NCBI GenBank assembly: GCA_030640885.1
Contig: DAOWIN010000096.1
Span: 1-13,142, forward strand
DNA length: 13,142 nt
Source: Candidatus Omnitrophota bacterium
GTDB lineage: Bacteria > Omnitrophota > 4484-213
Reading direction: 5' to 3'
In this document: positions 1 through 5,408 of the stretch, piece after piece
How the letters are laid out: each line of letters opens with the position of its first letter
How positions within the stretch are numbered: the first letter of the stretch is position 1
Program-made: the position numbers and the translations under genes
The notes under the pieces: model-generated
What the model was told of the DNA's origin: nothing
Seen by the model: the letters and a program-made list of their open reading frames with translations, nothing else
Databases searched by the model: none

Positions 1-1
1 A

Positions 2-46
2 GCAGATGAGGTGAAAAAATTAAATCCTTCTAAAAAGCAAGATTGA
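2..46 (+). CDS. 3' end of a gene with a BRO-gene-like C-terminal tail (partial)
   Basis: Only the last 14 codons and a TGA stop (44-46) lie in the window; they read ADEVKKLNPSKKQD. The tail resembles the C-terminus of the next gene (KRLNSSKKQN). The DNA at 14-52 and 889-927 matches at 33 of 39 positions, including the stop and the TTATGA that follows it. The next gene starts 2 bp after this stop, which suggests co-transcription. I infer that the upstream gene is a paralogue of the BRO-N gene or shares its tail. Too little is visible to name a function. Confidence 0.45.
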   Translation, partial: ADEVKKLNPSKKQD

Positions 47-48
47 TT

Positions 49-921
49 ATGAAAAATAAATCAGAACAAAGCAATAAAATAGTCTTTTTTCAAAGCCGTA
101 AGATTCGGCGGACTTGGGACGAGAAGAAAGAAAAATGGTATTTTTCAGTAATTGATATTATTTCCATTCTTACTGAACAGGTTGATTTCAAAAAGGCGCA
201 AAGTTATTGGACTACTCTTAAAAATCGCTTAAAAAAAGAGGGAAACGAGTCTGTCACAAAATGTGACCAACTGAAATTGCAATCTGCTGACGGAAAGTTT
301 TACAAAACTGATGTAGCCGATGTAGAAACATTGTTGCGTCTTATTCAATCTGTTCCCAGTCCAAAAGCCGAACCGGTAAAATTGTGGCTTGCTAAAGTTG
401 GTTATGAACGAATGCAAGAAATAAATAATCCGGAGAAAGCATTAAATCGCAGTCGGGAATATTGGCAAAAAATGGGCAGGAGTAAAAAGTGGATACAGCA
501 AAGAATGATGGGGCAGGAAGTTAGGAATAAATTAACGGATTATTGGAAAAATAACGAAGTTAAAGAGAAAGACGAATATGCTATTTTGACAAATATTATT
601 CATCAAGAGTGGAGCGATTTATCTGTTAATGAGCATAAAAATTTAAAGAAATTAAAAACACAAAATCTACGCGATCATATGTCCGATGCGGAATTAATTT
701 TTATGGCGTTGGCAGAGCTTTCCACTCGACAAATTGCGGAAACTATGGAATCTAAAGGTTTAGAAGAAAATAAAACTCCAGCGAAAAAAGGTGGGCGTGT
801 TGCCAAAAACGCGAGGAAGGAATTGGAGAGTAAAACGGGGAAAAGGGTTGTGAGCGGGGGAAATTTTTTGGTGGCGAATAGAAGAGGTAAAAGGTTAAAC
901 TCTTCCAAAAAGCAAAATTGA
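49..921 (+). CDS. BRO-N domain protein (phage-antirepressor/DinD-like)
   Basis: About 290 residues. The N-terminal third (roughly residues 10-120) looks like a BRO-N domain: an IRRTWDEKKEKWYFSVIDII strand-helix start, then a stretch ending in LWLAKVGYERMQEI. The family includes phage antirepressors and DNA-damage-inducible protein D, and BRO-N is regarded as DNA-binding. The middle and C-terminal parts are helical, and the tail is very rich in Lys and Arg, consistent with nucleic-acid contact. I prefer the ATG at 49, 2 bp after the preceding stop; a TTG at 43 would overlap that stop and add two residues. No clear ribosome binding site is visible. The exact role (stress regulator, prophage remnant or accessory DNA-binding protein) cannot be decided from sequence. 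Confidence 0.75.
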   Translation: MKNKSEQSNKIVFFQSRKIRRTWDEKKEKWYFSVIDIISILTEQVDFKKAQSYWTTLKNRLKKEGNESVTKCDQLKLQSADGKFYKTDVADVETLLRLIQSVPSPKAEPVKLWLAKVGYERMQEINNPEKALNRSREYWQKMGRSKKWIQQRMMGQEVRNKLTDYWKNNEVKEKDEYAILTNIIHQEWSDLSVNEHKNLKKLKTQNLRDHMSDAELIFMALAELSTRQIAETMESKGLEENKTPAKKGGRVAKNARKELESKTGKRVVSGGNFLVANRRGKRLNSSKKQN

Positions 922-927
922 TTATGA
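889..927 (+). repeat. second copy of a 39-bp gene-end/gene-start junction repeat
   Basis: This stretch matches 14-52 at 33 of 39 bases. Each copy holds a Lys-rich C-terminal tail (K-[KR]-LN-x-SKKQ-[DN]), a TGA stop, two bases (TT) and an ATG. Most differences are silent or conservative in the tail, which points to an old gene duplication under some coding constraint rather than a recent DNA repeat. Confidence 0.6.
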
Positions 928-1010
928 GTAGAACAGGGTTAATATCAAATCCTGCCATTAAAACGGTTAAAAAATTGCGGACGCTGGAGGCGTATCACTT
1001 AATGATTTAA
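924..1010 (+). CDS. 28-codon ORF after the BRO gene, possible remnant
   Basis: An ATG sits 2 bp after the BRO-N gene stop, at the same spacing as the preceding junction. It opens a 28-residue frame (MSRTGLISNPAIKTVKKLRT...) that ends with TAA at 1008-1010. It could be a small peptide, or the truncated 5' end of a third gene in the series. I do not recognise the peptide and it has no clear ribosome binding site. Low confidence. Confidence 0.2.
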   Translation: MSRTGLISNPAIKTVKKLRTLEAYHLMI

Positions 1011-1020
1011 TGAAATAACT

Positions 1021-1944
1021 ATGGCAATACAATTACTTTCAAATTTAAATTATCCAATTGGCAATATCATTAAACAAGAATTGCAAAATTCTGATAATGT
1101 GCAAATTGCAGTAGCTTTTTTAAAGTATTCAGGAATACAAGTTATTGAAAATGCATTACATCAATGCTTGAAAAATGGCGGGAAAATCGAACTGATTGCT
1201 GGTTTGGATTTTAAAACAACAGATCCAAAATCGTTGCATTATTTTATACAACTAAAAAAATCTAATCATAATATAAAATTTTACTGTTTTGGAGATAAAG
1301 GAAAAAACAAAACAGACATTGTTTTTCATCCGAAAATTTATCTTTTTGAAAAAGGACGAGAAACAACCGGGATTGTTGGAAGCACAAATCTTACTCGCGG
1401 TGGACTAATTTCAAATTTTGAAGTGAATACAGTTTTTAAAGAAACAAAGCCGTTATACTTTTCACAACTGCAAGCGATTTACAACTCTGTTAAATTTACT
1501 GATTCAGTTTTTTCTCCAAATGAGGAATATCTAGCAGGATATTCAGATGTTTATAGAGCATTTTTGAAAAATGAAGACAAAGCAAGCAAAGATGAAGGTT
1601 TGCAAAAAGTTATTCAAGAAATTCAAAAAAAAGAAGAATTTTTGCCAGGGGCTGTTCCTTCTTTGAAATCAATGATTATTGATGTAATTAAAGAAAATCA
1701 ACAAAAAGGGAAAGAATTTACTTCATTGAAAGAAATTTACGAGAGAATGGAAAAAATTGTAAAGAAAAAGAATTTAGGCGAAAAATATAAAATGGATACT
1801 TTTAGAAATACAATTCGTGGAGAATTAAATCATCATGAAAATGAGAGTAAGAGTGGAATCAATATGCACTTATTTGTTCGATCAGAAGAACAAAAGGGCT
1901 TTTATTCTTTAAGCGAAAAGGGGAAGAGGTATCAAGGAAGATAA
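1021..1944 (+). CDS. PLD-superfamily nuclease-like protein with extra C-terminal domain
   Basis: 307 residues. The N-terminal half is a single phospholipase-D-superfamily unit. It has a strand-rich start (VQIAVAFLKYSGIQ, about 27-40), the line KIELIAGLDF, and an HxK motif (H103, K105) followed by GSTNLTRGGL (120-129), the usual GSxN signature. Single-motif members such as Nuc/BfiI-like nucleases act as dimers that complete one active site. Residues about 200-307 form a separate Lys-rich helical domain with a possible winged-helix fold (LKEIYERMEKI, then TFRNTIRGELN and GFYSLSEKGKRY), so DNA recognition is plausible. The HxK motif does not show the usual spaced Asp clearly. Likely a DNA-cleaving or restriction/defence-type protein, but the substrate is unknown. 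It lies downstream of the BRO gene in a region I read as accessory. Confidence 0.7.
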   Translation: MAIQLLSNLNYPIGNIIKQELQNSDNVQIAVAFLKYSGIQVIENALHQCLKNGGKIELIAGLDFKTTDPKSLHYFIQLKKSNHNIKFYCFGDKGKNKTDIVFHPKIYLFEKGRETTGIVGSTNLTRGGLISNFEVNTVFKETKPLYFSQLQAIYNSVKFTDSVFSPNEEYLAGYSDVYRAFLKNEDKASKDEGLQKVIQEIQKKEEFLPGAVPSLKSMIIDVIKENQQKGKEFTSLKEIYERMEKIVKKKNLGEKYKMDTFRNTIRGELNHHENESKSGINMHLFVRSEEQKGFYSLSEKGKRYQGR

Positions 1945-1962
1945 TTTAACAATAAATCTACT

Positions 1963-2184
1963 ATGATGGAAAAATATTATGCATTATTTGATAATCAAAA
2001 TAACCGAATTACTTCAATCGGTATTAATCAAACATCCAAGAAAACAGTAAAAAATCGGTTGCTAAATTTTTTATTACTGGGTAATTTTTCAGAAGAAGGT
2101 GAAGATTCAATAAAAAACAACACTTTATCTGAATTGCTAAATTATTATGAATTTACATTGTTGAAATCAGATATCCCTTTTTAA
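1963..2184 (+). CDS. small hypothetical protein (73 aa)
   Basis: Not recognised. The predicted protein is acidic to neutral, soluble and without a signal peptide. It opens MMEKYYALFDNQNNRITSIG and has a hydrophobic LLNFLLLG stretch near the middle, too short for a confident membrane segment. It starts 18 bp after the PLD-like gene on the same strand, so co-transcription is likely. Either of two adjacent ATGs (1963, 1966) could be the start. The composition looks coding, and the frame is followed directly by a decayed gene fragment in another frame. Confidence 0.5.
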   Translation: MMEKYYALFDNQNNRITSIGINQTSKKTVKNRLLNFLLLGNFSEEGEDSIKNNTLSELLNYYEFTLLKSDIPF

Positions 2185-2386
2185 AAACATATAAATTGGA
2201 AGTTTTTTCCGACAATCCGCAAAGTCACAAAGAAACAGGTTTTGAAAAAGGTTGGCCATCAAAATTTAATACTTGGTTTAAAATTGCCAAAGAGCTTGGT
2301 TTTGTTTGATATTGGCCAAATGAAGAAATAAAATTCTCCAAAGCGAAAAAGCGGAATTATCCGAACATTTTCCGCTCAAGAAGTAG
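2184..2386 (+). pseudogene. decayed C-terminal gene fragment
   Basis: One frame reads LEVFSDNPQSHKETGFEKGW and then SKFNTWFKIAKELGFV, hits TGA at 2307-2309, and continues in frame as YWPNEEIKFS. From about 2339 the coding look moves to another frame, which reads QSEKAELSEHFPLKK and ends with TAG at 2384-2386. One in-frame stop and one frame change within about 200 bp, with protein-like sequence on both sides, indicate a broken gene end. No start codon with a credible upstream frame was found, so the N-terminal part is missing. The family is not recognised; a link to restriction-type proteins is only a guess from the neighbours. Confidence 0.5.
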
Positions 2387-2404
2387 GTATCGAACTTCAT
2401 TCAT

Positions 2405-2716
2405 ATGAAAAAATGTCCTTATTGTGCCGAAGATATACAAGATGATGCCATAAAATGCAAGCATTGCGGGGAATTTTTAGATAAAAAGCAAAAAGAAAAG
2501 TGGTATTTTAAAACCTATTGGTTGGTAATTGCTTTTCTCTGCATTGGTCCATTGGCTTTGCCTTTACTTTGGCTTAATCACCGTTTTAGCAAAAGAACAA
2601 AAATAATCGTAACCGTCATTGTTGTTATTTTGAGTTATTATCTAACAACCGTTATGATTAAATCCCTGAGAACCATAGCTAATTATTACCAACAGGTATT
2701 TGAACTTATGAAGTGA
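2405..2716 (+). CDS. zinc-ribbon small membrane protein
   Basis: 103 residues. An N-terminal zinc ribbon has two CxxC pairs (KKCPYCAEDI and IKCKHCGEFL, residues 4-7 and 20-23), which usually bind one Zn ion. Two hydrophobic segments follow, roughly 38-57 (WLVIAFLCIGPLALPLLWL) and 66-85 (IIVTVIVVILSYYLTTVMI), and a short soluble tail ends the protein. This ribbon-plus-membrane layout is widespread in bacteria, often without an assigned function. The ribbon should face the cytoplasm. It starts 18 bp after the decayed fragment without a clear ribosome binding site, and may be the last gene of the accessory stretch. Confidence 0.75.
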   Translation: MKKCPYCAEDIQDDAIKCKHCGEFLDKKQKEKWYFKTYWLVIAFLCIGPLALPLLWLNHRFSKRTKIIVTVIVVILSYYLTTVMIKSLRTIANYYQQVFELMK

Positions 2717-2762
2717 AAAAAGCTATTAGATGGTTAATGTACCAGCTTTTCCCGTTCGGCAC

Positions 2763-2791
2763 TTGACAGAAAACCCCTGCAGTTTTATAAT
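2763..2791 (+). promoter_or_regulatory. consensus sigma-70 type promoter of the bioY cluster
   Basis: A perfect TTGACA (2763-2768) is followed by a 17-bp spacer and a perfect TATAAT (2786-2791). It lies in the only sizeable gap upstream of bioY, so it most likely drives bioY, the DUF1284 gene and lgt. Transcription would begin near 2798. Confidence 0.7.
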
Positions 2792-2801
2792 AAAAAGTAG
2801 A

Positions 2802-2817
2802 TATAATGATTATTATA
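2802..2817 (+). promoter_or_regulatory. inverted repeat, possible operator in the bioY leader
   Basis: TATAAT (2802-2807), a 4-bp gap (GATT), then ATTATA (2812-2817) form a perfect 6-bp inverted repeat. It lies just downstream of the promoter and a few bases ahead of the ribosome binding site (AGGAG, 2820-2824). The position would suit a repressor site for a biotin-responsive regulator. It is AT-only, so chance is a real alternative. Confidence 0.25.
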
Positions 2818-2830
2818 CCAGGAGAAAACA

Positions 2831-3475
2831 ATGCAAAGAGCAATAATAATTGATAGGTATTTTAAATTAAGATTTTTATTCTTTAAATGGCGCTGCAGTT
2901 TGACATTGGCAAATAAACTAACTTTGAGTTTTGCTATGGCTTGTTTTACCGGGCTTTCAGCCCAGATTTATATTCCTTTGCCGTTTACGCCAGTTCCTAT
3001 TACCGGTCAAGTTTTGGCTGTTCTTTTAAGCGGAGTAATTTGCGGAGGGGCATTTGGGGCAGTTAGTCAATTGTTTTATGTAGGCTTAGGATTAGTTGGA
3101 GTGCCTTGGTTTGCCGGAGGTACAGCTGGTTCTTTAGCTACCTTTTCACCCACCTATGGTTATTTCATTGGTTTTATTATTGCTCCTTTAGTGATCGGCC
3201 GCTGGACAGATGGGCATATTGAATCGCGTGGTTTCTTTTCTCAATTAAAACTTATGATGTTAGGAGTGGGAATTATCTATCTTTGCGGAGCAGTTGTTTT
3301 ATCTTTGGCTATAAAGTCTGGTTTTTGGGAAACCTTATACAAAGGAGTGCTTCCTTTTGTAATAGTGGATTTGATAAAGGCATCTGCAACTGCCGGCATA
3401 TCTTTTAGCATTCTTCCTAAGAGTTCTTATAACGGAGAAATAGATAAAGCGAAGTATGCTCAGCGGAGATACTGA
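2831..3475 (+). CDS. bioY: BioY-family biotin transporter (ECF S component)
   Basis: 214 residues. BioY is the substrate-binding membrane subunit of biotin ECF transporters and can take up biotin alone or with an energizing module (BioM/BioN or EcfA/T). The family signature is clear: AQIYIPLPFTPVPITGQVLA (about 44-63), then LFYVGLGLVGVPWFAGG with GTAGSLATFSPTYGYFIGF, where the aromatic-Gly loop is typical. Five or six hydrophobic segments are visible. The N-terminus is somewhat longer than usual, with a basic and aromatic lead of about 25 residues. The ATG at 2831 is supported by AGGAG 6 bp upstream. No ATPase or T component is visible here. It is followed by the DUF1284 gene after 2 bp. Confidence 0.9.
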   Translation: MQRAIIIDRYFKLRFLFFKWRCSLTLANKLTLSFAMACFTGLSAQIYIPLPFTPVPITGQVLAVLLSGVICGGAFGAVSQLFYVGLGLVGVPWFAGGTAGSLATFSPTYGYFIGFIIAPLVIGRWTDGHIESRGFFSQLKLMMLGVGIIYLCGAVVLSLAIKSGFWETLYKGVLPFVIVDLIKASATAGISFSILPKSSYNGEIDKAKYAQRRY

Positions 3476-3477
3476 TT

Positions 3478-3873
3478 ATGCGTCTTCGCGCTCATCATCT
3501 TTTGTGTCTACAGGGATTTCAGGGATACGGATACAACCCAAATTTCACAAACAATTTAACCAAGTTAATTCAGGAAATAAATTCCACTCCTCAGTTAGAG
3601 ATAGAGCTGATTGATGAAGGTGATGCTGTTTGCTTTTTTTGCCCTTACCACAAAGAGAGTTTATGCCAAAAGACAGCAGATTCCTCCCGGAAAGTTAAGG
3701 ATATAGACTTAAAGGTATTAAACAAATTGGGTTTAAGCAAAGGGGCAAGGGTTAAACAGGAAGATATTTTTTGTTTTGTGAATAAAAAATTTAGATATAT
3801 TTCTGATGTTAAAGATATATGCACTGATTGCGAATGGAAGGAAAAATGTCTTTGGTTCATAAAACTTAAGTAA
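3478..3873 (+). CDS. DUF1284 family cysteine-rich protein
   Basis: 131 residues. It begins MRLRAHHLLCLQGFQGYGY, the characteristic opening of DUF1284 proteins, whose function is unassigned. The cysteines are C10, C52, C55, C63, C99, C115, C118 and C124, in CFFCPYHKESLC and CTDCEWKEKC patterns. Together with H6, H7 and H58 they suggest metal or Fe-S binding. No signal peptide or membrane segment is visible, so it is probably cytoplasmic. A GGAG at 3465-3468 lies 9 bp before the ATG. It starts 2 bp after bioY and its TAA overlaps the lgt ATG by one base, indicating one transcript and translational coupling. A link to biotin or lipoprotein metabolism is suggested only by position. Confidence 0.85.
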   Translation: MRLRAHHLLCLQGFQGYGYNPNFTNNLTKLIQEINSTPQLEIELIDEGDAVCFFCPYHKESLCQKTADSSRKVKDIDLKVLNKLGLSKGARVKQEDIFCFVNKKFRYISDVKDICTDCEWKEKCLWFIKLK

Positions 3874-4742
3874 TGTTCACCCCGTTAGAAAACACCCCGT
3901 TTTTGAAAACAGAAATAGAGAAAAAAAGAAAGGGGTTATTTTTTGGTTTTAATTTCTTTCCAATTTTTCTAATGGGGTTCGTTTCTCGCCTAAATCCAGT
4001 ATTTTTGAAATTTGGAAGTATAGAAATAAGGTATTATGGTTTAATTTGGTTATTTTGTTTTTTCATTACATTAAAGCTTCTTAGTTTTTTGGTAGAAAGA
4101 AAAAAAATAGGGATAAACAAAGAAGGGGTTTCCGATTTTGTTTTTTGTGTTATTTTAGGCGGAATTTTGGGGGCGCGGCTTTTCTATGTTTTGGTCTATA
4201 ACTTCAACTTTTACCTAACTCATCCAGCAGAAATGCTTGCCATTTGGCATGGCGGTTTATCAGTGCATGGCGGTTTTTTGGGTGGGTTATTAGGCGGATT
4301 GATTTATTGCCACCGAAAGAAAATCGATTTTTTTGCCCTTGCCGATCTCTTTGTTATTCCTCTAAGTATATGTTTGTGTTTGGGAAGAATAGGGAATTTT
4401 ATCAATGGCGAGTTGTATGGACGGATTAGCTCTTTGCCTTGGGCAGTAAAGTTTCCTGGCGTAGAAGGCTTTCGCCATCCTTCCCAACTCTATGAATCTT
4501 TTAAAAATCTAATTATCTTTGCTATTCTGTGGAATTTAAATAAAAAACCGCTGAGAAAAGGGACACTCTTTTTTGTTTTTATTACTTTCTATTCTCTATT
4601 CAGATTTTTGGTAGAATTTTTTCGTCAGCCTGATTCTCAGATAGGTTTCCTTGGGGGAAATTTGACCCTGGGACAATTGCTTTGTATCCCTTTTTTGTTA
4701 GTTGGAATAGGAGGATTGAGGTACTTGTATAGCAAACATTGA
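3873..4742 (+). CDS. lgt: prolipoprotein diacylglyceryl transferase
   Basis: Lgt is the inner-membrane enzyme that moves a diacylglyceryl group from phosphatidylglycerol to the lipobox cysteine of prolipoproteins, the first step of lipoprotein maturation. Family marks are IRYYGLIW near the N-terminus, WHGGLSVHGGFLGGLLGG, the Lgt signature GRIGNFINGELYGR, and RHPSQLYE before the last membrane segments. About seven membrane segments are visible. From 3873 the product is 289 residues. An ATG at 3972 (M34) gives 256 residues and an N-terminus closer to standard Lgt. The first 33 residues are low-complexity and neither start has a clear ribosome binding site. The TAATG overlap with DUF1284 favours 3873; family alignment favours 3972. 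Confidence 0.93.
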   Translation: MFTPLENTPFLKTEIEKKRKGLFFGFNFFPIFLMGFVSRLNPVFLKFGSIEIRYYGLIWLFCFFITLKLLSFLVERKKIGINKEGVSDFVFCVILGGILGARLFYVLVYNFNFYLTHPAEMLAIWHGGLSVHGGFLGGLLGGLIYCHRKKIDFFALADLFVIPLSICLCLGRIGNFINGELYGRISSLPWAVKFPGVEGFRHPSQLYESFKNLIIFAILWNLNKKPLRKGTLFFVFITFYSLFRFLVEFFRQPDSQIGFLGGNLTLGQLLCIPFLLVGIGGLRYLYSKH

Positions 4743-4743
4743 T

Positions 4744-4805
4744 TATCAGTGTAATCAGTGTTTCTTTATCAGTGTAATCAGTGTTTTGCATCAGTGCCAT
4801 CAGTG
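4744..4805 (+). repeat. tandem TAATCAGTG-type repeats between lgt and ndk
   Basis: Two identical 20-bp copies built on ATCAGTGTAATCAGTG (4744-4763, 4767-4786) are followed by a diverged copy with CCATCAGTG (4789-4805). The inner unit is 9 bp (TCAGTGTAA). The array fills the gap from the lgt stop to 9 bp before the ndk ATG. Related copies lie after ndk (5331-5408). Confidence 0.75.
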
Positions 4806-4813
4806 ATAATAAA

Positions 4814-5314
4814 ATGATTCAACAAACTTTAGTTTTAATCAAGCCCGATGGTTTAAAAAAATCTCTCACCGGCAATATTTTGACCCGCCTTTCAGAAACA
4901 CGTTTAGATATTATTGCGGCTAAAATTGTAAAGGTAGATAAGAAATTAGCCGAAAAACATTATTGCCAGCTAAAAGACAAGCCCTTTTTTGCAGATCTGA
5001 TTAAGTATATCTGCGGAGAATTCCATAAAAAGAAAGTTTTGGCAATGGTTTATTACGGTGAAGAGGCAATAAGCAAGGTGCGGGAGTTGGCTGGATTGAC
5101 CAATCCCGAAGAGGCGGACTCAGTGTCTATTCGCGGGGCATATGGTAGAATAACCACCAGCGGTGTTTTTGAAAATGTAATTCATGCTTCTGCAAACGAA
5201 GAAGAAGCAGAAAGAGAAATAAAGCTTTGGTTTGAACCCGATGAGGTTATTGCAGATATTTATCTCACCAAGATTGTTAAAAAAGAGACAGAAAAAAAAG
5301 TATGGACAAGTTAA
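4814..5314 (+). CDS. ndk: nucleoside-diphosphate kinase
   Basis: Ndk transfers the gamma phosphate of NTPs to NDPs through a phosphohistidine, balancing nucleotide pools in the cytoplasm. From the ATG at 4814 the product is 166 residues. It starts MIQQTLVLIKPDG, has the RGAYGR loop (107-112), and has the catalytic histidine H124 in FENVIHASAN, followed by EEAEREIKLWF. The family is usually 135-155 residues; the extra length is in a charged C-terminal tail and a modified middle (LTNPEEADSVSIRG, where most members have a GT-rich loop). The frame is open upstream to 4781 through the repeats, but family alignment supports 4814. No clear ribosome binding site is present. It probably shares the lgt transcript. 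Confidence 0.93.
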   Translation: MIQQTLVLIKPDGLKKSLTGNILTRLSETRLDIIAAKIVKVDKKLAEKHYCQLKDKPFFADLIKYICGEFHKKKVLAMVYYGEEAISKVRELAGLTNPEEADSVSIRGAYGRITTSGVFENVIHASANEEEAEREIKLWFEPDEVIADIYLTKIVKKETEKKVWTS

Positions 5315-5330
5315 TTTATCTTATCTTTCA

Positions 5331-5408
5331 ATCTGTAATCAGTGTTACAGGTTTTTATCAGGGTCATCATCAGCGATTTAATCAGTGTAATCAGTGTGAC
5401 AGGTTTTT
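5331..5408 (+). repeat. TAATCAGTG-type repeats between convergent ndk and lptG
   Basis: Two 20-bp copies, AATCAGTGTTACAGGTTTTT (5337-5356) and AATCAGTGTGACAGGTTTTT (5389-5408), differ at one base and lie 52 bp apart. Between them are further degenerate ATCAG units, including ATCAGTGTAATCAGTG at 5381-5396, the same core as in the lgt-ndk gap. The array covers the 76-bp convergent gap and reaches the last codons of the lptG-type gene. Confidence 0.7.

Noticed and set aside
2307..2309. TGA as a recoded sense codon in the remnant at 2184-2386
   Set aside because: Several intact genes in the window, including lgt, both permeases and the BRO-N gene, end with TGA at the expected length, and the remnant also has a frameshift.
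2718..2750. Possible terminator hairpin after the zinc-ribbon gene (AAAAGCT and AGCTTTT arms)
   Set aside because: The stem is 7 bp and AT-rich with a large loop, and there is no T-run beyond the arm itself. Too weak to call.
4244..4429. 61-codon plus-strand ORF within lgt
   Set aside because: It is an out-of-frame shadow of conserved Lgt coding sequence.
4744..4805. CRISPR-like array
   Set aside because: The copies are about 23 bp apart with only 2-3 bp between 20-bp units, so there are no spacers; no cas genes are visible.
4781..4813. Upstream GTG start for ndk adding 11 residues
   Set aside because: The added residues are encoded by the tandem repeat, and Ndk proteins start just before the TLVLIKPDG motif, matching the ATG at 4814.
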